A stretch of 64,000 nucleotides of DNA from JBAXTE01 sp964653595 (GTDB taxonomy: Bacteria > Bacteroidota > Bacteroidia > Bacteroidales > WCHB1-69): NCBI GenBank assembly GCA_964653595.1, contig CAZZHH010000010.1:13679-77678 (forward strand), written 5' to 3'. Positions 27,800 to 37,261 of this stretch are shown piece after piece. The notes below the pieces were generated by a model. The model was not told where the DNA came from, searched no databases, and saw only the letters and a program-made list of their open reading frames with translations. How positions within the stretch are numbered: the stretch's first letter is position 1; every line of letters begins with the position of its first letter. Made by a program: the position numbers and the translations under genes.

Positions 27800-28468
27800 T
27801 TAATCAATGGTAAAAAGTTTTCCAATATTATCAAACTTATTATGGTAATCTCTCATGGATTGTTTTATAATTTCAAAAGCTTCCTCTGCACCGTAGATAT
27901 GTGTAATTTCAGTGTTTTTTGCAAATCCAGGCATATCTTTATAGGTTAAAAAGTAATGTTTTAAACGTTGAATAACCAATTCTGGACAATCAGAAACATC
28001 TTTAAAATGGCCATAAACAACATCGTTGTCAAGAACAGCAATAATTTTGTCATCAGCTTGATTTCCATCAATCATCCTGAATCCACCAATAGGTCGAGCA
28101 GTAACCAAAAGATCACCATGTGCAATATCTTTCTCTGTTAACACGCAAATATCAATAGGGTCGCCATCCCCTAAAATATCTTGTCTGCCTGTTTTCTGGC
28201 AACAAAATTCACCAATTAGCGTGCCGCAGTATGTTTGTGGGATAAACCCATATAGCGCAGGAATTACATTAGAATACTTTTGAGGTCGATCTATTTTCAG
28301 ATACCCACTCTCTTTATCAACTTCAAACTTTACAGTGTCCGTAGGCACTACTTCAATAAAAGCGGTTACTGTTTCTGGTGCATTTTTGCCAATATCAATG
28401 CCATGCCATGGGTGAGATTTATACCTTAAACCCATTAATCTTCCAATTGGATCAGAGAATTTATCCAT
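27800..28468 (-). CDS. ppa: Inorganic pyrophosphatase, family I
   Basis: 222-residue soluble pyrophosphatase that hydrolyses PPi to phosphate, pulling biosynthetic reactions forward. The metal-binding signature is DGDPIDICVL (101-110, Asp101, Asp103 and Asp106); Asp134, Asp139/Asp140 and Lys141 in DGNQADDKIIAV complete the site. The N-terminal extension (about 1-40, HPWHGIDIG) is usual for Bacteroidota versions. A TATCTTTG box (complement of 28486-28493) sits 18 bp upstream of the ATG. Convergent with kbl. Confidence 0.95.
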   Translation of the reverse strand: MDKFSDPIGRLMGLRYKSHPWHGIDIGKNAPETVTAFIEVVPTDTVKFEVDKESGYLKIDRPQKYSNVIPALYGFIPQTYCGTLIGEFCCQKTGRQDILGDGDPIDICVLTEKDIAHGDLLVTARPIGGFRMIDGNQADDKIIAVLDNDVVYGHFKDVSDCPELVIQRLKHYFLTYKDMPGFAKNTEITHIYGAEEAFEIIKQSMRDYHNKFDNIGKLFTID

Positions 28469-28590
28469 ACTTTTTCGTTTTTTTGCAAAGATAGCATAGT
28501 TTTTTTTGTACTGAAAGAAAGTGTTTTGTATTTTAACAATAAGATAAAAATATCGTGGTAAAATAGTAACTTTGCAAAAAAAAGAATTTT

Positions 28591-29880
28591 ATGAATTTTG
28601 TAGAAGAATTAAAGTGGCGGGGAATGTTGCACGATGCCATGCCTGGAACAGAAGAGTTATTAATGAAAGAGAGATCATCTGCTTACGTAGGTATAGACCC
28701 GACGGCCGACTCATTGCATATTGGTCACCTAGTAGGGATTATGATGTTAAAGCACTTCCAAAAAGCTGGACACAAACCAATTGTTTTAATAGGTGGTGCA
28801 ACTGGGATGATTGGCGACCCTTCTGGAAAATCTGAAGAGCGAAATTTATTAGATGAATCGACTTTACGACACAATCAAGAAGCATTAAAAAAACAAATTT
28901 CCAGATTTTTAAATTTCGATGAAACTATAGAAAATCCTGCCATCATGGTAAATAATTATGATTGGATGAAAGATTTTTCGTTTCTTGACTTTATTCGAGA
29001 TATTGGCAAACATATTACAGTAAACTATATGATGTCTAAAGACTCTGTAAAAAAGAGATTAACAGGGGAAGCTCGAGATGGAATGTCGTTTACAGAGTTC
29101 ACGTATCAGTTAGTTCAGGGGTATGACTTTTTACATTTGTATCAACACTACAACTGCAAACTTCAAATGGGAGGATCGGATCAGTGGGGCAACATCACTA
29201 CCGGAACCGAGCTAGTGAGACGAAAAGTTTCGGGAGAAGCATATGCTATTACTTGCCCATTAATAACCAAAGCAGATGGTGGAAAATTTGGAAAGACAGA
29301 AAGTGGTAACATCTGGCTAGATTCATCTAGAACATCTCCCTATGCTTTTTATCAATTTTGGCTGAACTGCTCCGATGAGGATTCTAAAAAATACATCCGA
29401 ATCTTTACTTTGCTAGACGAAAAAGAGATCATAGAACTAGAGAAAAATCATGAAGAAGCTCCTCATTTGAGAATTTTGCAAAAAAAACTAGCCGAGGAAC
29501 TCACCTTAGTAGTGCATGGCAAAGAAGAGCTTGAAGCATCCATTGAAGCGTCTCAAATATTGTTTGGAAAAGGAACAGCCGAATCCTTATCCAAATTAAA
29601 AGAAGACACCTTACTCTCCATTTTTGAAGGAGTTCCACGATGTAATATTTCAAAAGAAGAACTCACTCCTGGATATCCTATCGTAGAATTGTTAGCGCAA
29701 AAAACAAATATTTTCTCCTCCAACGGAGAAGCACGAAGGATGTTAAAAGAGAATGGAGTTTCGATAAACAAAGAAAAGGTAAACGAAGCATATGTTGTTA
29801 CTACAGACTCGTTAATAAAAGAGACTTATATTTTAGTACAAAAAGGGAAGAAGAACTACTATTTGGTAGTTGCAAAGTGA
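28591..29880 (+). CDS. tyrS: Tyrosyl-tRNA synthetase
   Basis: 429-residue class I synthetase. HIGH is at 43-46 in DSLHIGHLVG, the KMSKS equivalent is KFGKT (232-236), and the tyrosine-binding loop GGSDQWGN is present. The C-terminal S4-like RNA-binding domain (about 365-425) begins near NGEARRMLKENGVSINKEKV. The KFGKT form places it in the bacterial TyrRS type shared with E. coli. A TAACTTTG -7 box (28567-28574) is 16 bp upstream; no convincing -33 partner. Free-standing gene. Confidence 0.96.
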   Translation: MNFVEELKWRGMLHDAMPGTEELLMKERSSAYVGIDPTADSLHIGHLVGIMMLKHFQKAGHKPIVLIGGATGMIGDPSGKSEERNLLDESTLRHNQEALKKQISRFLNFDETIENPAIMVNNYDWMKDFSFLDFIRDIGKHITVNYMMSKDSVKKRLTGEARDGMSFTEFTYQLVQGYDFLHLYQHYNCKLQMGGSDQWGNITTGTELVRRKVSGEAYAITCPLITKADGGKFGKTESGNIWLDSSRTSPYAFYQFWLNCSDEDSKKYIRIFTLLDEKEIIELEKNHEEAPHLRILQKKLAEELTLVVHGKEELEASIEASQILFGKGTAESLSKLKEDTLLSIFEGVPRCNISKEELTPGYPIVELLAQKTNIFSSNGEARRMLKENGVSINKEKVNEAYVVTTDSLIKETYILVQKGKKNYYLVVAK

Positions 29881-30040
29881 TAACATACCCTATACATTTT
29901 CTAAATGAATTATGAAAAGGTGTTCTGATTGAAGTTTTAGTATAATCTCCGTTTCGTATCCTGATGTGGTTAATAAAATATTTTTCTTTGGCACAGTATT
30001 AGATTAAACGCTCCCTCATAAACATAAAAATAAAAATATT

Positions 30041-30832
30041 ATGAAACGCATATCCCTTATATTCACTGTCCTATTAATTGGAATAACCTTTGGGTATTCA
30101 CAGGGGACAAAGGTTAACAACTTTGCTTTTAAACGCGGTGAAAAAATGGTATTTAGAGTATATTATGATTCCTTTTTAACAGGAAAGGTCACAGCAGGAG
30201 AGGCGACTTTAGAAGTAACCCCAGATCAAAAAGTGGTTGGTGGAAAAACTACATATCACGTAATAGGAACCGGACATTCGAAAGGCGCGTTTAATCTTTT
30301 TTTCAAGGTAATTGACCGTTTTGAGTCCTATTTTGATGAAGACAGCTTTTCTCCGCTGGTTTTTGTCCGCAGAACAAGAGAGGGAGGTTATAAAAAAGAT
30401 GATGATGTTACTTTTGTGAGAAACAAAAAAATTGCCATTAGCAGAAACAAAACTACCCCTATTTCCGATGATGTTCATGATTTTTTATCTGCTTACTATT
30501 GGGCTCGAAACTTAGATGTAACCAAATATAAATTTGGAGAAAATGCATTTTTTTCCTTTTTCCTCGACGATACCACGTACGCATCAAAAATTCAATTTGT
30601 CAAAAAAGAGAATGTGAAAATTGGATTGGGAAAATTCAAAACTATAAAAATAATGCCGGGGGTAGCTAAAGGAACCGTTTTCAACGATGAATATCCGATT
30701 GAAGTTTGGGTTTCGGACGACAACAACAGAATTCCAATTCTAGCTCAATCCAAAATTATAGTGGGCAAGGTAAAGATGGAATTGGTAAGTTACACTGGAT
30801 TAGCAAATCCGTTGACGTCAAAAATAGAGTGA
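30041..30832 (+). CDS. DUF3108 family exported protein
   Basis: 263 residues with a signal peptide (SLIFTVLLIGITFGYSQ, about 5-21). The body matches the DUF3108 pattern seen in Bacteroidota and Proteobacteria: FKRGEKMVFRVYYDSFLTGKVTAGEATLEV near the start, TYHVIGTGHSKGAFNLFFKVIDRFESYFD in the middle, and IEVWVSDDNNRIPILAQSKIIVGKVKMEL near the end. These are probably beta-rich periplasmic proteins of unknown function. It stands alone, 160 bp after tyrS and convergent with mreD. The name is a family label only. Confidence 0.85.
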   Translation: MKRISLIFTVLLIGITFGYSQGTKVNNFAFKRGEKMVFRVYYDSFLTGKVTAGEATLEVTPDQKVVGGKTTYHVIGTGHSKGAFNLFFKVIDRFESYFDEDSFSPLVFVRRTREGGYKKDDDVTFVRNKKIAISRNKTTPISDDVHDFLSAYYWARNLDVTKYKFGENAFFSFFLDDTTYASKIQFVKKENVKIGLGKFKTIKIMPGVAKGTVFNDEYPIEVWVSDDNNRIPILAQSKIIVGKVKMELVSYTGLANPLTSKIE

Positions 30833-30853
30833 TCGAAAATGCTGTATTTCCTT

Positions 30854-31369
30854 TTATCTTTTTTTAGGTCGATATTCAATATATTGACCTAAAATTATGA
30901 TGGTAGTTGACACCAAAGCACTTAAAAAAACTCTTCCCAAGGTGATTCCAAAATCATGAAAAGAAAATTTTTCCAACAAGAAATAATAGAGGTGGTGGAT
31001 GAGTGTAAACAACAATGTATAACCCAGAAACCAGCTAAATCCCATATCTTTAAGAGAGGGTGTTGTATTAGAGTCAAACTCTCGTTGAGAGGATAAAAGC
31101 CGTATAAGATAAGGTCTAACAAATGAGGCTAGTGTTGCTGAAGCAGCGTGTAGCCCAATTACTCCACCCGAAAAGAGGTCTATTATTAGTCCTAAAGAAA
31201 ACCCAATTATGAGAAGCCAAATTCGATCGATTTGAAAGGGCAACAGTAAAATGATGAGCAAATATATAAAGGGATTAATATATCCACTTAAGTTTACATT
31301 GTTTAATACCATTACTTGAATAAATATTAAGATTATAAATCGTAAACTATTTTTTAGATTATTGCTCAT
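30854..31369 (-). CDS. mreD: Rod shape-determining protein MreD
   Basis: 171-residue inner-membrane protein with about five hydrophobic segments, the last subunit of the MreBCD elongasome. It overlaps mreC by four bases (ATGA-type junction), so the two are translationally coupled. The motif content is weak, as always for MreD, but LIIGFSLGLIIDLFSGGVIGLHAASATLASFVRPYL (about 52-87) is characteristic. In most relatives the cluster continues with the PBP2 gene mrdA and rodA; here the convergent DUF3108 gene follows instead, so the cluster is broken after mreD. Confidence 0.9.
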   Translation of the reverse strand: MSNNLKNSLRFIILIFIQVMVLNNVNLSGYINPFIYLLIILLLPFQIDRIWLLIIGFSLGLIIDLFSGGVIGLHAASATLASFVRPYLIRLLSSQREFDSNTTPSLKDMGFSWFLGYTLLFTLIHHLYYFLLEKFSFHDFGITLGRVFLSALVSTTIIILGQYIEYRPKKR

Positions 31370-32193
31370 ATTTTAAATCGAGATTTTAAGGTGTCTAATT
31401 CCGATTTATACTGGTTTTTAATGATATAGACATGATCAACTCGATTAAAATCATTAAAAAGTTTTACGGTTATGTTATAAAAATTATCGTTTTTATTAGG
31501 CTTAACGATAGTAACTGTGCCAATTTTTATACCCTCAGGAAAAATGGTAGAGTAACCTGAAGTAACTACTGTATCCCCAAAACGAACATTTAAATGGCAA
31601 GGAATATCTATTAACTTTACGTATCTGTAGTCCATCCCATCCCACAACACAGTACCAATGAAACCTGTTCTGGTAATTTTTGCATTTACTCTAGTTTCTT
31701 GGTGAAGCAATGAAATAACAGAGCAGAAATTTGGAGATACATCTTTTACGATACCAATAATTCCAGATGGAGATACAACCGCCATCTCTTTCTCAACACC
31801 CATTTTAGAACCTTTATCGAGTATTAGATAATTATTTTGTCTGGTAACGCTATTACTTATTACTTTAGCCGTTGAGTAGGTGTATTGATGTCGATACAAA
31901 GAATCGTTATAGGAATATTCCGCTTTGTCGGTGACTATGTATGCATTTTTGTTCTCCGATAGCAGCTTTGCATTTTGGGAAGATAGTGCTTCGTTGTTAT
32001 ACCTCAAATAAAAATATTTTTCTACGCCATTATAAAGAGATAAAAAAGAGCCACTTACATTATTGGAAGAGGTTATAATAGCTGTTCGTTGAAAAATGGA
32101 ATTATCTACAATCAACCAGATAGAGATAAACTGCAATATCCCAAAAAGGAAAAAATAGTTATTTCTCCAAATAAAATTGATTAGATTTTGCAT
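31366..32193 (-). CDS. mreC: Rod shape-determining protein MreC
   Basis: 275-residue bitopic protein linking the cytoplasmic MreB filament to the periplasmic wall synthases. One transmembrane segment (about 13-30), a coiled-coil-like stretch (about 55-90), then the beta-domain with LILDKGSKMGVEKEMAVVSPSGIIGIV and FGDTVVTSGYSTIFPEGIKIGTV, both hallmark MreC segments. A TACTTTTG element (complement of 32213-32220) lies 20 bp upstream as its own -7 box, so mreCD need not be transcribed from the mreB promoter. The archaemetzincin gene lies between it and mreB. Confidence 0.95.
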   Translation of the reverse strand: MQNLINFIWRNNYFFLFGILQFISIWLIVDNSIFQRTAIITSSNNVSGSFLSLYNGVEKYFYLRYNNEALSSQNAKLLSENKNAYIVTDKAEYSYNDSLYRHQYTYSTAKVISNSVTRQNNYLILDKGSKMGVEKEMAVVSPSGIIGIVKDVSPNFCSVISLLHQETRVNAKITRTGFIGTVLWDGMDYRYVKLIDIPCHLNVRFGDTVVTSGYSTIFPEGIKIGTVTIVKPNKNDNFYNITVKLFNDFNRVDHVYIIKNQYKSELDTLKSRFKI

Positions 32194-32334
32194 TGACCTG
32201 TTGTTGTTTTTGCAAAAGTACTATTTTTTTAGGTAATTTTTCACAATTATTCCATCTCTAATAAAAATTGATTTGTAGATTTAACTAACAGATAAAAAAA
32301 TGGATTCAGTCAAACGGTATTTAACAATTGAAGA

Positions 32335-32976
32335 TTAATTTAGAGTAGTTTTTAATTTGTTTTTACAAATATCACACAATGATTTTTGTTCTTTATCTAC
32401 TGCCTTAATCGTTCCTTCAGCATCGCGCATGATACAAAATGGCCTAGGACAATGGGGCAGTCCGAAGTTATGACCTAACTCATGGATTACTACTTTTGAA
32501 AATCTTTCCTGAAAATGAGCCTTTGATTTACAATTTTTATTCAGTCGAAAAGTAGAAATAACACAACTTTTACCAGGCAAAAAACCTAGCCCAAACACTC
32601 CCCAGTCGTAATGATTTCCGTTTGTGCAAGAGATATCTTGATGGGTAATTCCTACAATGTAGTTTATATTTGCAGGTTGAACCTCTAGTAAATAATCTAA
32701 CAATTTATCTGCTCTATATCTATTTCTTGGTTTATAATACGTTTTTCGAGGCATTTCTGCACCTTTAAGAACTACAACAGAACAACGCCAAAAAGTTTCG
32801 ATTTCTTTCACTAGGGTTTGTAACAAAGCATTTTCTATTTCTCCCAAAGGATAGAGACCTACCACTATGTTTGTTTTTTGTTTTATGATAGAAGGTCCTT
32901 CCATTTTAAAGGTGGAAGAAAGAAAAAGAAGAATTGTGATCAACAAAAGGAAGAGTCTTACATATTTATACTTCAT
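32335..32976 (-). CDS. Archaemetzincin-like zinc metallopeptidase with signal peptide (M54)
   Basis: 213 residues. The complete M54 signature is present: HELGH at 165-169, His175 as third zinc ligand, the structural cysteines Cys176 and Cys181, the met-turn Met183, then 17 residues to Cys201 and Cys204. The spacing is exactly that of archaemetzincins (AMZ). The N-terminus has a basic start and hydrophobic core (7-22), so unlike the usual cytoplasmic archaeal proteins this one looks exported or membrane-anchored. It sits between mreB and mreC, but mreB ends in a terminator and a TATATTTG box (complement of 33002-33009) precedes this gene, so it is probably transcribed separately. Substrate unknown; a wall-related role is only suggested by position. 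Confidence 0.88.
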   Translation of the reverse strand: MKYKYVRLFLLLITILLFLSSTFKMEGPSIIKQKTNIVVGLYPLGEIENALLQTLVKEIETFWRCSVVVLKGAEMPRKTYYKPRNRYRADKLLDYLLEVQPANINYIVGITHQDISCTNGNHYDWGVFGLGFLPGKSCVISTFRLNKNCKSKAHFQERFSKVVIHELGHNFGLPHCPRPFCIMRDAEGTIKAVDKEQKSLCDICKNKLKTTLN

Positions 32977-33076
32977 AAGCTACCCGAATATGTTTTGATT
33001 ACAAATATATTAAAAAAAACAAACGAATCTATTCAGAACTGTTTAAACGAAAATGTGAAATTGAAGAGCTATTACA

Positions 33077-33112
33077 TAAAAAAGGCCAGCGAAGTGGCCA
33101 GCCTTTTTTTTT
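33077..33112. terminator. Terminator after mreB
   Basis: AAAAAAGGC (33078-33086) pairs with GCCTTTTTT (33101-33109); an alternative GGCCA/TGGCC stem lies inside. T-runs are present in both directions. It separates mreB from the archaemetzincin gene. Confidence 0.8.
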
Positions 33113-33125
33113 AATAACAATTTTT

Positions 33126-34148
33126 CTATTTGATTAAGAAGGGATATTTGTTAAAATTTTTCAGAGCGATAGCAGTACCTCTAGCTACTGCTTTTAGTGG
33201 ATCGTCTGAAATATGAACTTGAAGTTTGGTTCGTTGAGCAATTCTTTTATCTAGACCTCTCAGCATAGCACCACCGCCAGTAAGATAAATACCTGTGCGT
33301 AAGATATCTGCTGACAGCTCAGGGGGAGTATTTTCTAGGGCATTAAGAACAGCCATTTCGATTTTCTGAACAGATTTATCGATAGCTTCGGCGATTTCTG
33401 AATAGTTAATCATTACTTCTTTTGGAATACCGGTAAGCAAATCTCTACCGTGAACAGCAACATCTTCTGGTGGATTTTCGAGAACTCGAAGCGCTGATCC
33501 GACTTCAATTTTCACTTTTTCAGCCGTACGCTCACCCACGTATATATTGTGTTGTTTGCGCATATACTCTTCGATATCTGCATTAAAGTCGTCGCCAGCC
33601 GTACGAATTGATTTATTACTGATAATACCACCTAGGGCAATTACTGCAATTTCGCTAGTACCACCACCAATATCGATAATCATATTTCCAGTAGGTTCTA
33701 ATACGTCAATTCCAATTCCGATTGCTGCGGCCATTGGTTCGTGAATAAGTCGCACCTCTTTGGCGCCAGATTGTTCTGCTGAATCTCTTACCGCTCTCTC
33801 CTCCACTTCGGTAATACCAGATGGGATACAAATCACCATTCTTAATGCGGGTGGAAAAAGTTGTTTGTTAGGGTTCATCATTTTAATCATTTCTCGAAGC
33901 ATGTGTTCTGCAGCTTGAAAATCGGCAATAACACCATCTTTTAAAGGACGAACTGTCTTGATATTTTCGTGCGTTTTTCCATGCATCATTAGGGCGCGTT
34001 TCCCAACTGCCATAATTTTTCCAGACGACCGCTCAATTGCAATTATAGAAGGCTCATCCACAACTACTTTGTCATTGTAATAGATAATTGTATTTGCTGT
34101 TCCTAAGTCGATTGCAATATCTTTAGTAAAAAATGAAAATAATCCCAT
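33126..34148 (-). CDS. mreB: Rod shape-determining protein MreB
   Basis: 340-residue bacterial actin that forms membrane-bound filaments guiding lateral wall synthesis. Actin-fold ATP motifs are clear: DLGTANTIIYY near the N-terminus (phosphate 1), DIGGGTSEIAVIALGGI (phosphate 2) and YLTGGGAMLRGLDKRI (adenosine). Full length and well conserved, beginning with the usual MGLFSFFTKDIAIDLG. It follows purH on the same strand (200 bp, with a terminator between), the gene order usual in Bacteroidota. Confidence 0.97.
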   Translation of the reverse strand: MGLFSFFTKDIAIDLGTANTIIYYNDKVVVDEPSIIAIERSSGKIMAVGKRALMMHGKTHENIKTVRPLKDGVIADFQAAEHMLREMIKMMNPNKQLFPPALRMVICIPSGITEVEERAVRDSAEQSGAKEVRLIHEPMAAAIGIGIDVLEPTGNMIIDIGGGTSEIAVIALGGIISNKSIRTAGDDFNADIEEYMRKQHNIYVGERTAEKVKIEVGSALRVLENPPEDVAVHGRDLLTGIPKEVMINYSEIAEAIDKSVQKIEMAVLNALENTPPELSADILRTGIYLTGGGAMLRGLDKRIAQRTKLQVHISDDPLKAVARGTAIALKNFNKYPFLIK

Positions 34149-34287
34149 TTGTTGTATAATTTATAATGTTTGCAAAATTACGATTAAAAATGTAATCACT
34201 TGGCTTATTAAATGTTAATCTTTTTCGTGTTTTTACGCATTTTTCTTTTTTTTGTTACATTTATATGTAATTTTTATCTGGATAATA

Positions 34288-34327
34288 AAAAAAAGCGCCA
34301 TATCTCGATTGATATCAGCACTTTTTT
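34288..34327 (-). terminator. Terminator after purH
   Basis: AAAAAAGCGCCATATC on the left pairs, with one mismatch, with GATATCAGCACTTTTTT on the right; a T-run follows on the minus strand. It lies 22 bp past the purH stop. Confidence 0.75.
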
Positions 34328-34348
34328 CTAAAAATTGAACAATTTCTA

Positions 34349-35869
34349 TTAGTGTTTAAAATGTCGTAATCCAGTGAACACCATGGATACGTTATTTTTA
34401 TTGCAATAATCGATAGATTCTTGATCTTTAACAGAGCCACCCGGTTGAATAACACTGGAGATTCCTGCTTTATAGGCTATTTCAACACAATCTGGAAATG
34501 GGAAAAAGGCATCCGAAGCCATCACAGCATCTGTAATATCTATTTCAAACCGATTCGCTTTTTCTATTGCCTGGTTTAATGCATCTACACGAGATGTTTG
34601 TCCAATACCACAAGAGATCATCTGTCTATTTTTCACTAAGACAATTGCATTGGAACGAGTATGTTTAACCAAACTTATTGCGTATAATAAATCGTCTATT
34701 TGTTCTTTGCTAGGTGCCAGATGGGTGACCACTTTAAGGTTTTCTTTTACCTCTTGAATTAGGTCTTTTTCTTGACACAAGACTCCATTTAGCACCGACT
34801 TATACTGAAATTTAGAAATGGGTACTTGTTTGCGTTCCAGAATAATTCTATTTTTTTTGCTTTTCAACAATTCTAGTGCTTCTGGTGCGTAGTTTGGAGC
34901 AATTATCACTTCAAAAAAGAGATTGTTAATCAAGGATGCTGTTTCCACATCTATTTCTCTATTCGCAGAAATTACTCCCCCAAAGGCTGATATAGGGTCC
35001 GCTTCGAGAGCTTTAATCCAAGATTCTTTGAGCGTTTTCCCGCTGGCTACGCCACAAGGATTTGTATGTTTAACAATGGCAATTGTAGGTTCTGCAAATT
35101 CGTCGGTAATATTCATTGCCGATTCCATATCGACGAGGTTGTTATACGAAATTTCTTTCCCGTGTAGCTGTGAAAAATTGGCCTCTAAGTCGCCATAAAA
35201 AGTCCCTTTTTGATGAGGGTTTTCTCCATATCGGAGAATTTTGCCTTTGCTATGGTTTAATTTTAGGGCATCTATTTGCGCTTTTTGGTTGAAATAGTTA
35301 AAAATAGCAGAGTCGTAATGCGAAGAGACATTAAAAGCCTGAGCTGCAAAATAATATCTATCGGCAAGAGTGGTAGAACCATAATTATCTTGTAAAATGG
35401 ATTGAAGTTTTTGGTATTCATTTGCCGAGGCAATACAAACCACATCTTGAAAATTTTTTGCGGCAGCTCTAATCAGTGAAATCCCTCCGATATCAATTTT
35501 TTCGATAATTTCACTTTCGTCATTGGTTTGTTTAAGAGTTTCTTCAAAAGGATACAGGTCTACAATTACTAAATCGATTTCAGAAATTTGAAAATCTACC
35601 ATGTGTTTGATATCTTCTTTGTGATTTCTACGACTTAAAATTCCGCCAAAGATTTTTGGGTGAAGTGTTTTTACTCTCCCACCCAGAATAGAGGGATAAC
35701 CCGTGACACTTTCGACGCTTTTTGCTGGAATACCTAGCTTTTCGATAAACTCTAAAGTGCCACCAGTAGAGATTATTTGAACATTATTTTGATGTAAAAG
35801 TTTTACCAATGGTTCTAAACCATCTTTGTAATAAACGGAGATAAGTGCGCTTTTGATTTTTTTTAACAT
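34349..35869 (-). CDS. purH: Bifunctional AICAR formyltransferase / IMP cyclohydrolase
   Basis: 506-residue enzyme of the last two steps of purine biosynthesis, converting AICAR via FAICAR to IMP. The N-terminal IMP cyclohydrolase (MGS-like) domain has STGGTLEFIEKLGIP and GRVKTLHPKIFGGIL (64-78). The C-terminal transformylase part has VKHTNPCG (around residue 270) with the catalytic Lys-His, and ends in SSVIQPGGSVKDQESIDYCN and FTGLRHFKH, as in all family members. Full length, ATG start. Upstream it is divergent from the ABC permease. Confidence 0.97.
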   Translation of the reverse strand: MLKKIKSALISVYYKDGLEPLVKLLHQNNVQIISTGGTLEFIEKLGIPAKSVESVTGYPSILGGRVKTLHPKIFGGILSRRNHKEDIKHMVDFQISEIDLVIVDLYPFEETLKQTNDESEIIEKIDIGGISLIRAAAKNFQDVVCIASANEYQKLQSILQDNYGSTTLADRYYFAAQAFNVSSHYDSAIFNYFNQKAQIDALKLNHSKGKILRYGENPHQKGTFYGDLEANFSQLHGKEISYNNLVDMESAMNITDEFAEPTIAIVKHTNPCGVASGKTLKESWIKALEADPISAFGGVISANREIDVETASLINNLFFEVIIAPNYAPEALELLKSKKNRIILERKQVPISKFQYKSVLNGVLCQEKDLIQEVKENLKVVTHLAPSKEQIDDLLYAISLVKHTRSNAIVLVKNRQMISCGIGQTSRVDALNQAIEKANRFEIDITDAVMASDAFFPFPDCVEIAYKAGISSVIQPGGSVKDQESIDYCNKNNVSMVFTGLRHFKH

Positions 35870-35987
35870 GAAAATTGACCTTTATATCGATTAATTAATT
35901 GAATGCATTTGATTTTTATCTATTTTAGCCACTCTATTTTAGTGCAAATTTAGGAAAAATCGCAAAACAGAATAAAAAAAAAGCATC

Positions 35988-37241
35988 ATGGTTTTTTTAA
36001 AATTGATTCGGGAAAGCTATTTATTTGCAATACAAGCAATTATAGTAAACAAACTTCGAACTGTATTAACACTATTGGGGATTACCATTGGGATTTTTTC
36101 CATTATTTCGGTATTAACAGTAGTAGACTCTTTAAAAGACAAAATAAATGAAAGCATCTCTTCGTTGGGGAGCAATGTGGTATATGTACAGAAGTGGCCA
36201 TGGGAGTTTAGCCAAGATTTTGCTTGGTGGAAATATCTAATGCGACCACAGCCAAAACTTTCAGAATTAGAGGAAATAATGTCAAGATCTCAACTTGCAG
36301 AGTATTTTTCCTTTATTATTTCTACCAGCAAAACGATACAATCTGGAGGAAAATCGTTAAATAATATTGGCATCATTGGAATTTCGCACGATTACGATAA
36401 AACATGGTCGTTTACCATCGACAATGGCAGGTATTTTACACCGAGCGAATTACGTACTGGAACCAACAATGCAATCATTGGTGCAAGTGTTGCAGAAGAG
36501 CTTTTTCCTGGCTCAAACCCAATCAATCAATCCATTAAAATATGGGGAGCAAAGCTGAGCGTGATTGGAGTATTCAAAAAAGAGGGAAATAACATGTTTA
36601 GCAACAGTTCGGACAATACGGTAGTACTTCCGGCACTCTTTATGGCCAATTTTGAGGATATAAATAGCAATGGTGATATGTTGAATCCGCTGATAGCCAT
36701 AAGGCCGCAACCAGGGGTAAGCAACAAGGATTTAATTGCTGAACTCAGGGGTATAATGAGATCTATCCGAAAAATAAAGCCACATGCTGAAGATAATTTT
36801 GCCCTAAACGAATCGGACATGATAACCAAAGGGTTTGAGCCTGTGTTTACCGTATTATCGATGGTAGGATGGTTTATAGGAATTTTTTCGTTGCTAGTGG
36901 GAGGTTTTGGCATAGCAAACATTATGTTTGTCTCGGTAGTAGAACGGACCAATCAAATTGGGATACAAAAATCATTGGGTGCAAAACAGTTTTTTATCCT
37001 ATCGCAATTTCTTTTTGAAGCAGTATTTTTGTCTCTAATAGGGGGAATAATTGGACTTATCATTATTTTTCTGTTGTCGGTAATTGCATCTGCTATGTTA
37101 GAATTTTCGTTAGTATTATCGATCAAAAACCTAACGTTGGGTCTATCCATCTCTTTTGTAATTGGAGTATTAGCAGGAATTATTCCGGCAATAAGTGCTT
37201 CTAAGTTAGACCCCGTAGAAGCTATCCGACAAGGAAATTAA
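35988..37241 (+). CDS. MacB-like ABC transporter permease (FtsX family)
   Basis: 417-residue permease subunit of a mechanotransmission-type ABC transporter. One transmembrane helix near the N-terminus (about 22-45, KLRTVLTLLGITIGIFSIIS) is followed by a large periplasmic MacB-PCD-type domain and three C-terminal helices with the FtsX hallmark VGGFGIANIMFVSVVERTNQIGI KKSLGA-like segment, ending in SASKLDPVEAIRQGN. No ATPase gene is adjacent, so it must pair with one encoded elsewhere. It may export lipoproteins, peptides or antibiotics; the sequence does not tell. Confidence 0.92.
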   Translation: MVFLKLIRESYLFAIQAIIVNKLRTVLTLLGITIGIFSIISVLTVVDSLKDKINESISSLGSNVVYVQKWPWEFSQDFAWWKYLMRPQPKLSELEEIMSRSQLAEYFSFIISTSKTIQSGGKSLNNIGIIGISHDYDKTWSFTIDNGRYFTPSELRTGTNNAIIGASVAEELFPGSNPINQSIKIWGAKLSVIGVFKKEGNNMFSNSSDNTVVLPALFMANFEDINSNGDMLNPLIAIRPQPGVSNKDLIAELRGIMRSIRKIKPHAEDNFALNESDMITKGFEPVFTVLSMVGWFIGIFSLLVGGFGIANIMFVSVVERTNQIGIQKSLGAKQFFILSQFLFEAVFLSLIGGIIGLIIIFLLSVIASAMLEFSLVLSIKNLTLGLSISFVIGVLAGIIPAISASKLDPVEAIRQGN

Positions 37242-37261
37242 AACCAAAATCAAAATTGGGA

